A stretch of 64,000 nt of DNA from Asterias rubens (taxonomy: Eukaryota > Echinodermata > Asteroidea > Forcipulatida > Asteriidae), in NCBI RefSeq assembly GCF_902459465.1, contig NC_047063.1, forward strand, positions 19,495,685-19,559,684, written 5' to 3'. Position 1 is the stretch's first letter, and each line of letters begins with the position of its first letter. The notes beneath the pieces are model-generated. The model made no database searches. It was given only the letters and a program-made list of their open reading frames with translations, and had not been told where the DNA came from. The position numbers and the translations under genes were made by a program. Below are positions 45,701 through 56,271 of this stretch, piece after piece.

Positions 45701-46035
45701 AATGAAGATAATTAGGGCATCGGCTGATCATGGCATCATTATTTTTTCTCAATTCAAAGAAAAAGGCATAATGCCGTGAAAACTGAGTACGAGGGGATAT
45801 AACAAATATTTTTACAAAAAAGTTAAACTGTCGGAAATATACGTCTTTTGGCCTACAAATATCACTTTGTGTCTACCTTCTTCAACTGACTTCTGCAGAG
45901 TTGGAAATAAATCCTTCCCCTACCACTGCAGGCATTGGCTTCTGGGCCAAGTTTCTCTGTGCATTCATCTTGGGCTGTTCTTTCGAATCCAGTAGCAACT
46001 GTTGCTCCCAAATAAAACGTTTTATTTTCCTCCAT
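36547..46035 (-). CDS. THUMPD3: THUMPD3, tRNA guanosine N2-methyltransferase, nine exons
   Basis: Exons on the minus strand: 46035-45877, 44481-44404, 43751-43201, 42293-42224, 41142-41030, 40498-40411, 38353-38340, 37668-37545 and 36780-36547. They total 1431 nt, or 476 residues. All sites are GT-AG and the phases agree. The start codon has an in-frame TAA 12 nt upstream. Domains: an N-terminal ferredoxin-like part (GATVATGFERTAQDECTEKL), a THUMP domain (about residues 190-263, ending LTEESLHKRNIIHFGPTTLR), then a Rossmann methyltransferase with SAM motif DPMCGGGS (275-282), GGDNHDIA, IQWD and catalytic SDMPFGKR (351-358). Known family role: with TRMT112, THUMPD3 makes m2G at tRNA position 6. 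The C-terminal tail carries a short tandem repeat and a likely acquired stop. Confidence 0.95.
36840..37010 (+). mobile_element. tRNA-derived SINE head
   Basis: GGTCGTGGCTGAGTGGATAA and GTGTGGGTTCGAGTCCTGG resemble a Leu/Ser-type tRNA. In the first upstream intron from the THUMPD3 stop. Confidence 0.65.
37105..37210. repeat. Dispersed repeat, copy 2
   Basis: Second copy of the repeat at 75-190, with the shared block ATTGGAGGATTAGCGCGTAC, in a THUMPD3 intron. Confidence 0.75.
37861..38227. mobile_element. MITE family 2
   Basis: Near-complete copy in the THUMPD3 intron between the 14-nt microexon and exon 8, ending about 110 bp from the microexon. Confidence 0.83.
38340..38353 (-). CDS. THUMPD3: THUMPD3 exon 7: 14-nt microexon (PFGKR)
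   Basis: The minus-strand sequence CCATTTGGTAAACG is flanked by a CAG acceptor (complement at 38354-38356) and a GTAAGC donor. It joins exon 6 (phase 0) and exon 8 (phase 2) to give SDM-PFGK-R-MGSR, exactly the conserved catalytic loop of THUMPD3. Without it the frame breaks and the motif is lost. The exon is too short for ordinary gene finders. Confidence 0.88.
38645..40155. repeat. 69-bp minisatellite, about 21 units
   Basis: Unit contains ATGGTATTGGATGGTCAAAC and TGGGAGGGTTGACTGTGTAC. The unit length is a multiple of three and lacks stops in several frames on both strands, which explains open frames up to 483 codons. Degenerate monomers follow at about 40190-40330 and about 42528-42588. 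It lies in the THUMPD3 intron before the microexon. Confidence 0.97.
40411..40498 (-). CDS. THUMPD3: THUMPD3 exon 6
   Basis: An 88-nt exon (phase 2 to 0) encoding CLRMDVIQWDVTNLPLRTNS and LDVIVSDM. It ends in the first two residues of the catalytic SDxPFG motif. The donor is ATG|GTGGGT. The next coding piece is the 14-nt microexon about 2 kb away, across the 69-bp minisatellite. Confidence 0.93.
41030..42293 (-). CDS. THUMPD3: THUMPD3 exons 4-5: SAM-binding motif
   Basis: Exon 4 (42293-42224, 70 nt) encodes LGEPQPGDVICDPMCGGGS and ends in GAG. Exon 5 (41142-41030, 113 nt) continues GALNWGSYFLGGDNHDIACV. DPMCGGGS is motif I of the class I methyltransferase fold and GGDN is the acidic strand that binds the SAM ribose. 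The intron between them holds a LINE 3' fragment on the opposite strand (about 41695-41961). Confidence 0.94.
41695..41961 (+). pseudogene. LINE ORF2 C-terminal fragment
   Basis: The frame reads YSSSFFPRTASLWNSLPGAR and LPSFKRNVNSYL before a stop. The pattern SFFPRTxxLWNSLP...FKRxxNSYL is the typical 3' end of non-LTR retrotransposon ORF2 (CR1/Jockey-like). It is 5'-truncated and lies antisense in a THUMPD3 intron. Confidence 0.75.
42594..42750. mobile_element. Fold-back element, TACACATATTGACTGG arms
   Basis: Left arm TACACATATTGACTGGCAAC, right arm CCAGTCAATATGTGTA, with further inverted matches (GAATACGTCTA/TAGACGTAC, TGAGTGACCAGAGG and its inverse). In a THUMPD3 intron. Confidence 0.8.
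43201..43751 (-). CDS. THUMPD3: THUMPD3 exon 3: THUMP domain
   Basis: A 551-nt exon (phase 0 to 2). Its first part, DKSLDELCCHLTHSDWEQSV, completes the N-terminal module. A serine-rich loop of about 60 residues follows. The THUMP core then runs from FRVTGHRVGDRHNFSSQEAA through YGWPVKMKKFDMEVLVNVNN to NIIHFGPTTLRSTLAHCMLR. The RNA-binding THUMP domain holds the tRNA acceptor stem. Confidence 0.95.
45877..46035 (-). CDS. THUMPD3: THUMPD3 exon 1
   Basis: A 159-nt coding part ending in phase 0 at AAG|GTAGAC. It encodes NKTFYLGATVATGFERTAQD and GRGRIYFQLCRSQL, the N-terminal ferredoxin-like module of THUMPD3. The reading frame differs from the longer open frame on the same strand. It was chosen for the family match and because exon 2 (44481-44404, ALDLRSIDHLFVVVKRLK) continues it exactly. 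A CACGTG box lies about 100 bp upstream (46133-46138), in a region that could be the promoter (inference). Confidence 0.93.
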
Positions 46036-49005
46036 TCCAATGAATACTTATTGAAGAAATTACGCCGAGCTGCACAACCCCGTGTTGTTGCAATGCAAGA
46101 CATGCAAGATGTTTCCCGCAGTATGTAGCGCGCACACGTGTGCAGATTGTTTACGACCTTTGACCCAAACAAAACGTCAACACTCGATAGAAGGTGGGTC
46201 TATCGAGAGCTGATATTTTGGCGCATAAACAGTATAGAAGGACCTATATTCTCATAAGTTGGTGTATCGCAAAATAGGCGTAAAATAACAAACCTGTGAA
46301 CATTTGGGCTCAATCGAAAATCGCCATTGTACGAAAGCCATGCCAATTGCAAGTACATTGTGTATTTGCTTTTTTGCAATTTCATGAATGTTCAATTCTT
46401 CTTTCGGGGAACACGACTTGCGTGCGCCGAGAAGTCACTCCCAAAGGCACTGGGATGGTAGTAAGTTACCGTACACATTTTTATATGTTGATGGATGTGC
46501 ACTGGGCAAAAACAACAAGCACTTCATGGTCGTAGGTGCCTATACCACCAAATACCAAACATGGGATGTGATACCGAGAGAAAATGGGTTTTTCAATTGG
46601 ATTTGAACCCAAGACCCCTGATCCTGACACTCCGGGTAGATGCTCTCTAGCAACTGAGCTATATATAATAATACGAGGCCCAGAGTTTTTCCTACTTGGT
46701 GGATCTGAGGGAGTCACATACCGCTGTGTCTCATCTGCCATGCCCGGTCTTGAGTTCAAATCCCCGTGATGACCAATTGTATGAGGTGTCTCATCCCGTG
46801 TTTTGTTTTTGGGGGAATGTTCTGCAATCTCGTTTTGGGGGAAATTAGCAAATTTGTATATATATTTTGTAGGGCCCATTTTATTTGGCAAATCTTGTCT
46901 TTTGCATGTCTAATAGACCCTCATATTGTACCAAATTTTTGGGGAATCAATGTTTAGCAAAATATTGTTTCAGAAACAAGATTAGTGCTAATAGATTTTT
47001 TTCAAACAAGACTCCCCAAAGATGCACTACCAAAAAGTAGGGCCTATAAAAAATAGGCTAACAAACAAGTTTGCCTTGTCGATTATTTAAAACAAAATTG
47101 CCAATTACAGATGTACACCGGCACTTCCAAAACTGAAGATTCGTCAAAAATAATATTCTTCATAATTATTTCATACTTGCGCTTGCACTCTTATGGGCTT
47201 CGTAAAGTAGCAAGAAAATAATGACAGAATTAAAGGAGACCTGATTGTTTCAAAAACAAACACACGAACAAAAACCACTATGGATATTTGACTTGTTTCC
47301 TTTTATTGTTTATTTATTCTCTCTTCGTAAACAAAAAATGGGTTTGAAGGCCCATACAAACAAAAACACAATTGGTAAGAAGTGTCTCGAAAGTGATCAC
47401 TTTTCTTCCAACATCCAGATACACAATCTGTCCACGCACTTGGTCAAAACCTTCTGTACACATACTTGGTCAATACCTTACCTTACACATCGTACACCGT
47501 TTTCACGAAGTGGCGACTGTTCACCACAACCAACAATCCGTATACATGTACGAAGTCGGCGAACTAAATTTTACTCGAGTCTTTTGAACACTGCACAATA
47601 TTAAGTATCATTTCCCTTCTAAAGCCATTGGACACTTTCGGTAAACAGTATTGTCAAAAGGCCCACACTTCGTTTATCACAACTTATATATAAAATAGCA
47701 AACATGTGAACATTTAGGCTCAATCGCTCATCGGAGTTTCGCCGTGTCATGACAATGTGTTTACAATCCGAAATTCTCGATGTCGAGAATTGTTATTGTT
47801 AATGTTTTCTCAAAAAGTAAAGCATTTCATGGAATAATATTTCAAGAGAAGACTTTAACCACAACCTTCTGTAAGCCCTGTAAGTTGTTTGTAAATCTGT
47901 GAACTTTTTTTTCCTGTTCCGATAGTGTATAATGGCTTTAAATTGTAGGCCTACTACCATAAAAATAGAGCTTTTTCACTTACAGTGTATACGGAACGAA
48001 CTTTCAATGAGTGACTGCAGACCGCGCAGTCTGTAAGTGGCATACTGCAAACATTATCAAAATCGGTCTACCTTCTCTGCAAAAACTATATCAGTTGCGT
48101 GAAAAGTAACTTTACGCCAGCGCACAATATTTCACACTTAAAAAAACATTTCAATTAAAGAATAATGTTTGTCAAAACACGATACAAACAATGAATACAT
48201 GTATAAGTTTTTAAATATGGGAAATTAACAGATTGTGTTTGAAACAAACTTAAAACGTGAAACACAACAAACGTGGAGAGTTCATCAATTGCATTTGCTA
48301 TTTTCTAGAGCAACAAGCACTGAAAATAAAGTGAATAATCTGCGTTAAAAGGTGTCGAATAGGCTGCCTATTTAAGCGCCAACCATTACATGTATTACCT
48401 AAGGCCTACGCACATAACGCTTGCTGAGTTTAGAAAAAATATTAGCATAAAGAGACCCGATAACCCATTATCGCATTTAGCCAGTAACACTGTAAACAAC
48501 ATGTTTAATTGGTTCAATTTATGTTACAATGTTTCATAAGAAGTGGTTTTGGTGACACATCAATCATTTGAGGCAGTTATACGAAAATGTTGGATTGCAT
48601 AAACCGTGCATGCAAGGTCCATCCAAAAGTCTGTCGTATAGACTTTATGTTGGCCCCGATTTTTGTGATTGAGCCCTGCATGTGACGTCCTTATGCTACG
48701 TAAGACTACATACAAATTTACCTCAATGAAAATTATGATACCCGATGTAGGCCTACCTTCACATCGACAATGAATACATTGTGTCCTATAAGTGAACGAA
48801 CCCAACTCATGCAGGCTTAACCCCAAACCCAGACTCGTTGGTGCTCACAGAAACTCAATCGTGTCAACGATTGAAAGAAGCCATGCTTTCGGACAGCTTA
48901 ATAAAACAAGTTCTCAATCAATAATAATTGGCTTGATATTTCTCAAGTTGTGTTGTAACCTCAGACACTGCAAGTGATTTCAAAATTACTGCATCCATGA
49001 AAGCA
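46036..49005. other. Intergenic region between THUMPD3 and the 160-residue gene
   Basis: Contains the probable THUMPD3 promoter side, a partial MITE (about 46245-46330), tRNA-like SINE heads around 46595-46660 and 46680-46760, and a TTAA-type MITE at 47620-47942. The rest is AT-rich with no supported exon. Confidence 0.55.
47620..47942. mobile_element. MITE family 2, shortened
   Basis: Inverted copy missing part of the centre (the GGGAAACAAGGG block is deleted). Confidence 0.8.
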
Positions 49006-52000
49006 TCACGTCCTGATGGAATTCCCGACACCAAGGATTGTATTTTTAGCACCGATTCCATATCGACCATCTGAAAAACAAAACAAAAGAAAACTACATT
49101 CAATGAGCTGTTTTTAGATAAGGTTCAGTACAAACGCTGATTCAAATGTTGGAAGTACTTTGCGTATCATAAGGTTTTCGTCAACTTTCGCCAAGTTCTG
49201 TAGTGTATACGCTTCGCATTATTAATAGTCCAGTTGGCGCAAGACGTTGAGTAAGTCGGTTTGTACGGTCGAACGGAAACATCTGTTGTCATGAAGACGT
49301 TGACGATCAGCATCGTGCAGCATCTGCACGCCCAAAGTATTCCACCGGTGTCCCAGGAATTCTGCCCAAAGTTCTCAAAAGGGGGGAAGACAGTTACAAA
49401 ACCGAGTAGTGAAACTCCTTAAAAAAAAAAAACTAGCTCAGCACAATAAGCCGTTCCTCTGAAATATGCTGGAAAACCATTTTCAGCTATAAAGAGTATA
49501 AAGTGAACCACTACAACATCTTGCACCAAAATTACTTCAGGCTAGACCATTTTGTATAGACACCATGCTTACATTTAGTTGGCTTGGGTCTGTCAATCTG
49601 CCAATAGTTGAATCCTTCCCGCGCTTTCTCATTGAATGTCGTCCGTAGCGATCTAGCACTGCTTGGTTTCGACCTAACCATGTCATAACTCCCTGGCATG
49701 GTTCCATTCAGACCGGTCACTAGCACCTGCGTGAAGGTTGGATCCCCGACTCGGTTTAGTGTTCCGTTTCTTGTGTATTCGAAGCTTGCGACGTGTTCGT
49801 TCTTCGGTGCTCGAGCAGCCATGAGACCTGTACAGAAAATAATTAAGGAACAGTTTTAACTGGAACACTAGTTTTGTGAACAATAAACAATAATAGGCAC
49901 AAAATGCATACGTTGGAAAAATTGTCATTTGTAAGCCAAAATTCTTTTTTTTTTTACAAAAAGTTGTTGGTGAGGATAACAAACAACATTTAAAATTTAG
50001 ACATTAAAAATGTGTGTAGTTTATTTGCGGCATTATTGTTTGGCCTTTTGACAATCGTAGCTGTATTATTTTATAGAGGATAAAAAGTTGATAAAAAAGT
50101 TTCTCAAACAAATAAGTTAAATCGTGTCATCATAATGACGTCAGCTTACCTCCATGACTGACTACTTTTCCAGATGGCATAGCAACCTGAAAAGTTGTAC
50201 ACTGAAAAAGAACAAAATTATACACGATTATATATATTAAAAAGGGTAGTTTAGCAACAATTTTGGAATGTGATTTTGGAACTTGGCCGAGGGGAAAGTG
50301 TTAGCTGGGTAGGTTTCCACAGAAAACATCAAGACCCCAGACCCCCCCCCCCCCTCCCCAACAGATACGTTTATAGCCGGTTATACTGTCCCCTCTCTCT
50401 TGCATGCCATTTCCCTTTTCGAGAAAGTTCTCCTCGACTGAGTTCTCTGGGTTTTAACCGAAGCCGCTAGCCAGCATGATGCAGGCATCCCGACGGGGTG
50501 GCAATGCCTCCACATCAGTCCCATTTCATGTTCATTTAATTCAATTTACTTATTACGGCTAAGAATCAAAGACTCTCAGAAAACTAAATTAATCACGATA
50601 CTAGCCAAGAACTCCATGTAGAGAAGATAAAGGAAATAGTTGAAGTGGAGGAAAACCGCGGATAATTATTCCCGGGAAAGCACACGCAATCAGAATGGAA
50701 TGAAAACCCAATCCACATAGTGCCACCACGGGATTCGAACTGGGTCCAAGAGGTAGAGAAGCTATACCACTACGCTGACCCGACAACCTATTGGCTGGAA
50801 GTTTCACGCACCGCCCCCGCGAATCGTTTGCTTTTGTTTCTAAACAAACATGATCAGCTTGTACAAACATTCCATTCCAACAGGACCCAATAGAATGTCG
50901 CTGCAATGCTACAACTACCAGATTATACCTAGTCTATAGCTTGGAAATCGCAGGCTCATTGTGTGATACATCAAACATACCAAACCTCATCCCCTGGTTC
51001 TAAATATTGTTATGCAACTTGTGTAAGCAGAACGGTCAGGGAAGTAAACAAAACTACTTGCACTCGGTAAAGTACAAAACAATAAGTTTATCCTCAACTA
51101 GAGAGCAATGCATTTGCGTTTCTAATCAGTAGTCATTATAAGTTAATAAATTAACTGTTTACTCATTAAAACGACTGCTTGAATTTAGAACAATGGATAT
51201 TTTCCTGATGCAGGGTTAACAACGTGCTGTGCCTACAATTAAAAATTAGTGAGATATCCTGATTCTCACGTAATTGCTTTGTGGTAGCAAGGGCCCAATT
51301 TCACCGTAAGCTTGAATTAGTAGGCCTACTTTTTGTAACACAAAACACATTCAATTTTCACAGATTTACATTAAAGTTACACATTTTGAAGATAATGCTA
51401 GTAGAAAGCTTATCTTAAAATATTACTTGCAAAAGGGTGATGTAGTTTTTGAGAAATTAGTAAAACAATGCCACGCAAATAATTTTCGTCTAAATTTTAG
51501 CATGTAAAACGTATCCCATGTTTTGGTATAAAATACTAAAAATGGTAAATACGTTTTATTTGCTTAAATAATTGTCGTCTCACCGTGACACGAAAATAAT
51601 TCTCGTGACATTGTTTTACTCATTTCTCAAAAATTACAGCACCCCATAAGCACGTATAATTAAAGGGAAGCTTTCTACCGTCATTATCTTCACAAACTGT
51701 GTAAGTTTTGTTTAAATCTGTGGACATGGTGTTTAGCATCCTACAAAAAGGACCCCAAAATATTAAGCCTTTCCGGTATACCAACTGCAAGTGCAACAAG
51801 AAAATAGATTGTCTGCAAACAAATAAAAATGAGAAGTAGGCGACAAAACAGCACAAGCATAGCTGTTACAAACATTGAACCGTGGAAATACACATTGCAT
51901 TGACAGCATGGCTACATTGAGAGAAAAAACAAGCCATCTGTGAAAATGGGCACAGGACAGTAGGCCTAGTCATTTAAACTGTCAATATTTCTGGTCCAAA

Positions 52001-54096
52001 GTCTCCATTGTTGTCGATAAGTTTTCTTGTGATAAACAAGTTAATAGGAACCCGTATTAATTTTACAAGTTCGACCTTGGACCATAGAAACCTCTCGTTT
52101 ATTATTTTGTTTGGTTTGTTGAGATAATTTTCCGAGCAAACTTACAAAAAATAACAAAGCTTCCACACGGGGAAATAAATACTTAGCTTCACAGTCAATC
52201 TGTCTCATACAAACATGTTTGTTAAACGTCAATGATTATTAATTGTACTAATTGTGATCCAACAGTCATTACAATATCAGCGGTTAGCTGAGCCGAGTTC
52301 GAACCCAAAACCTCCAGATTGAAAGTCACGTAGCTACCACTTGACCACGGTGGTAATATTGTTGCCGCTTTTTAAATCAATGTTGAACCAAGACTAGACT
52401 GGGCCCGTGGCATTTTCGCTAAGGCAACAATGCTATTGTCAAATGGTGTTTGAAGCTTTGCATGGTGTGGAGAATAAGGGCAACTATAAACATAAATATT
52501 AATAGTAAACTTGCGGGTACAACCATGGGTAAAAACTCTTTTGAAGGAGTGGTGGCTCTGAACAGAGCCGGTTTGGTCTCGACGTTTCGAACAGTATACT
52601 CTTCTCCTGAAGACGGGCAGAGTATACAGTTCGAAACGTCGAGACCAAACCGGCTCTTTTCAGAGCCACCACTCCTTCAAAAGAGTTTTTACCCATGGTT
52701 GTACCCGCAAGTTTACTATTAATATTTAAATTTATAGTTACCCTTAGCTATTGTCAGTTTGGGTAAAAACTATAATATTCATACAAAACATTTTTTTTTG
52801 CAAATTTTGTAGACTGTTAGTGAGTCTTCGGAACAATGTACGTCTTCAAAACTCATTTAGTCCTGATTTGCAGTCCACGTCTTCCGAAGTTCGTGGTGTA
52901 ACTTAAAGACACTGGACACCTTTGGTAATTGTCAAAGACCAGTCTTCTCACTTGGTGTAGCTCAACGGAGCTCAACATGCACAAAATAACGAACCTGTGA
53001 ACATTTGAACCCAATTGGTCGTTGAAGTTGCGAGATACTAATGACGAAGTTGACTGTTGTGTGCGTTTAGATGGTTGATTTCGAGACCTCAAATTCTAAA
53101 TCTGAAGTTTCGAAATCAAATTCAAGAAAAATTACTCCTTTCTCGGAAACTATGTCACTTGTTACTTGTTACCAAGGTTTTATGCTAATATTTATTTTGA
53201 TTAATTACCAATAGTGTCCACTGCCTTTAATTCTGACTTGTTATTAGTTCCTTATAATTTGAGATTGTCCACCCACACTTCCATAATATTATTTAAGCTT
53301 GATCATTTTGCTCCAAATTTAGTTCTATGCATGTCTCTAACTCTGTTACGTGTTATTTTTGTGAGTTCATTTCGTTGTCGTTTGTTTTTGTAGCCTAACA
53401 ATAACTCGAGATACGCCTCCACTCTTCTAAAACGTTTTTAAGCTTGACCACTTTGCTCAAAAATGTTTCTGCTTTTTGCATGCATGTCTCTTGTATTCTG
53501 TTTCGTATTCTGTGAATGTTAATTTTGCTAGCGTTTGTTTTTGTACACATACCTTTAGCTGCATCTTGGTCCAGTGGTCCGTGTATCCCTGAGGTAGTTT
53601 GACTGGGTCGTGACGGGACCAGAAAGTCATCCTAGAAAACAAAAATGTCGATTTTAAAGACACCGTCGAGATATTTTCATGTTTGTTCATGTACAAACTC
53701 GCATCTGAAGAAAATCATAAACATATGGGGCCCTGTGATTTAAGAGTAGTGGTATGAATATAATTTGTGAGGACGACTACTAGTGTCATACTTCCTTTAT
53801 TCCGAACGTCAGAAGAGGCAAATTTTTAGTTTGGCTACCTTCGTTTTACCATGGAAGTATAAATAGAATGGTTTTACCACGTATCACTTTTCTCTTCACA
53901 TGGAGGTAGGATTCGATCCTACCTCATTCTCATATACCTGCAGTCCTATACTATAAGATATGTCGTATGCAATCTTAGACGTTAAAACTTTAAGACGAAC
54001 GAAACGATAGTAAATGTGAAGGACCATCGGATTCCAACTCAGTACTTACGAAGACTTTCTTGCAGAATATGGTCGTAAGGCATCAACATTCGCCAT
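49006..54096 (-). CDS. 160-residue protein of unknown family, five exons
   Basis: Minus-strand exons: 54096-54050, 53631-53553, 50186-50150, 49827-49573 and 49070-49006. They total 483 nt with GT-AG sites and matching phases (2, 0, 1, 1). The protein starts MANVDALRPYSARKSS, has an aromatic/basic stretch FWSRHDPVKLPQGYTDHW, a Gly-rich middle (TFTQVLVTGLNGTMPGSYDM), REGFNYWQIDRP and the end YGRYGIGAKNTILGVGNSIR. It is basic, with no signal peptide or membrane segment. I do not recognise the family. Small proteins with Tyr/Trp/Pro-rich motifs like these are often axonemal or sperm microtubule inner proteins, but that is only a guess. The fit of five independently found exons makes a real gene likely. 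Confidence 0.75.
50570..50800 (-). mobile_element. tRNA-derived SINE
   Basis: On the minus strand, GTCAGCGTAGTGGTATAGC and CCAGTTCGAATCCCGTGG make a tRNA-like head. Confidence 0.6.
51325..51765. mobile_element. MITE family 3, longer variant
   Basis: Copy in intron 2 of the 160-residue gene with an extra internal inverted stretch around ATACGTTTTATTTGC. Confidence 0.7.
52285..52360 (-). mobile_element. tRNA-like SINE head
   Basis: On the minus strand, CCGTGGTCAAGTGGTAGCTA and TTTTGGGTTCGAACTCGG look like A and B boxes. The body is not clear. Confidence 0.5.
52474..52747. mobile_element. Large fold-back element with about 130-bp arms
   Basis: Left arm 52474-52606, right arm 52618-52747, almost perfectly inverted. 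The hinge carries GAACAGTATACTCTTC and the flanks carry CTCGACGTTTCGAAC and its inverse. It mimics open frames on both strands. Confidence 0.9.
52903..53230. mobile_element. MITE family 1, TTAA-flanked
   Basis: Diverged, shortened copy in intron 2 of the 160-residue gene, with the same TTAAAG and CTTTAA ends. Confidence 0.8.
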
Positions 54097-54583
54097 CTTG
54101 AAAGAGTAGTTTATTATTATTGTAAAGGGGACGCTCCAATCCTCTAATGTTGCGGTGTCTCTCTCTCTATTGTATACCCTGTACTTTGATCGCTGTCACC
54201 CGGCGGGCCTTGGTGACCGCTGACACGGGCTAGTGCGTTGCCATTGTACGGTGCACCTGCAACGCTGGGGCGAAGGGTCTGTTGCCAACGTGACGGTAAA
54301 CGAACTCCGTGCGTCTTGCCCCCTCGTGGGTGGGATTTAACGATTTTGTTGGTGGTGTTTTGTCCAACAAGTGGAAGACATAAAATGTGAAGACACCGTG
54401 TTTCATTGTGTTAACACAGACGGTGATTTTCGTAGGATTGAAATGTGCATGTGCAACATAAAGACTCAAGTACAAGTGACACAATTTTAATTGGTTCGCA
54501 GTCAAACCATGTTTGTGCATGTCTACTGATGGGGTAGATTGAACTGTTGTCATGTCATTTCTACCTCCATGGTATTATACTGT

Positions 54584-54726
54584 ATATAGAAGAGTTTGCG
54601 GTAACACCATGTAAGACGATCAGAGCATACTGATCGAAACGTCGAGTTGAAACCAACGGTTCTTTTCAGAACCACCCCAACTCATTTAGAGATTATTACA
54701 TGGTGTTACCGCAAACTCTTCTATAT
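54584..54726. mobile_element. Fold-back MITE with GATCGAAACGTCGAG centre
   Basis: ATATAGAAGAGTTTGCGGTA at the left and its inverse at the right. Related pieces at 21745-21850 and 30757-30865 share GGTTCTGAAAAGAACxGTTGG. Confidence 0.85.
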
Positions 54727-54805
54727 CTTATCTCCACCACGCACGGTTTCAAATCCTACTCCATGGTATTATACTGCCTCAAACCCAAACGCATTAATAG
54801 TCCTA

Positions 54806-55150
54806 TCACAATAAGTGTGTGTTTGTTCCCCCGCACTTCAACTTTCCACAAATGCCTCCCCATCCTTTGTTTGAGGTATCAGATGATATAGACATCTCTG
54901 CATTTCCTTTTGTTATGTCTCGTTTTTGCCGAGGAAGATTTTCAATCCACCAACTGAAATCTGCTTTCATTTCTGGTGTAATCTTCATGAATGTGTCATA
55001 ATTGCCACAGTGTTCTTTCAATGCATCCACTTTTTCCATTTCAAGAGACCTATAAAACAAAGGTCCGTATTCTACAGCCGGAGGGCTGGATACCAATAGT
55101 CCAATGACTTTAGCCACCGATCTTATATGCATCATATCTGAACAACGTCG
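54806..55150 (-). pseudogene. Retrotransposon fragment, RT/RNase H junction, DIRS-like
   Basis: The minus-strand open frame reads VAKVIGLLVSSPPAVEYGPL, FYRSLEMEKVDALKEHCG, FSWWIENLPRQKRDI and ISSDTSNKGWGGICG. The last part is the first catalytic strand of a retroelement RNase H. The arrangement (short connection after the RT thumb, then SDxSNKGWG) is usual for DIRS-type elements. Only about 110 residues remain; there is no intact RT or recombinase around it. Confidence 0.7.
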
Positions 55151-55215
55151 GGCCTTGCATTCAACAATAATAAAAACGGAGGATTCCTATTGCGGCACAA
55201 ATCTTGAGAATCCGT

Positions 55216-55553
55216 AATTCGTCGTGTGCCCGGCAAAAGGGCGTAAGGCCTTACGCCCTTTTGCCGGGAACATAAAGTAGTTCGTCCCAGTAACAAAAGG
55301 ACGTAAGCAACAAAATGGCTCCTGACATGAAAAATATGTCATTTTTGTTTGTTCTTTTGCTAGAATTACCCTGAAGACATGTTTCCCCATTCCCCATGCA
55401 GAATTTAACCTTTCTAGAATGACTTTTGCATGGCAACAAATTTACCAAACTTTCCCGCTCATAATTCTTGAAACACAAATTTTAACATAAATTGCTTACG
55501 TCCTTCCGCCGGGAACTTTCCCTTACGTCCTTTTGCCGGGCACACGACGAATT
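55216..55553. mobile_element. MITE with AATTCGTCGTGTGCCCGGC ends
   Basis: Terminal inverted repeats of about 30 bp (AATTCGTCGTGTGCCCGGCA at the left; TGCCGGGCACACGACGAATT at the right). Inside the left end is a second palindrome AAGGGCGTAAGGCCTTACGC. Target duplication not clear. Confidence 0.85.
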
Positions 55554-56198
55554 TATCTCGACAAGTGTCGTTGTTTGGTTTGAGGTGCGACTAGTCGAGT
55601 AGTACTGTCACTAGTCGCCCAGGCCTATCATGATGGGGTCTTGCTTAATGAAACATCTTGTGCGAATGTCACGCTCTGCTCTGGAAGCAAAGATATAGTG
55701 CTTTAGCAGAAACAGTGAATTCTGCGCTTACGTCAAGCAAAATAGACTGCTTAGCATGGATTACTTTTGTCTGCGTGCTTCCAAGCTCGCACATTATATT
55801 CCGCGCTTGCACAGTAAGCGGGAAATGGTGATCGTAATCGCAGAGTTTTGTGGTTATCAGAACCATGAAATTTTGCCCTGTTAAGTAGGTTTGGTAAGGC
55901 CTACACTCAAACATGTAAAAGTAAAACAAACAATTTAGTACATGACGGGAAATCTTGTGAGACTGGTCCAATTTGACTCTGCTTCACTGCGTAAGCAAAG
56001 AATTGGCAATTCAGAAGCGCGGATTGTGGGAAAGTATGTTTATAAATTATTGTTAATGGTTCCGATGCAGCTTGCTCTCCAATCCTATCCTTTCACGTTT
56101 CCCTGCAATTGCAATACATACAATGCATTGTTTAGGGTGTAGTAATCCACCCTTACATACTGACCGTTCTTTTTCCTCACTACTTTATATGTATTTTT

Positions 56199-56238
56199 AG
56201 GTGTTCGGCTTTTAGCCGAAAACCTATTGTTATTGTTA

Positions 56239-56271
<33 letters not shown>

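Noticed and set aside
45882..46172. 96-codon minus-strand open frame
   Set aside because: THUMPD3 exon 1 lies in a different frame of the same DNA and matches the family; this one is a shadow.
48918..49103. 61-codon minus-strand open frame
   Set aside because: The real exon of the 160-residue gene overlaps it but uses another frame, which fits the phase of the preceding exon and ends at TGA 49008-49006.
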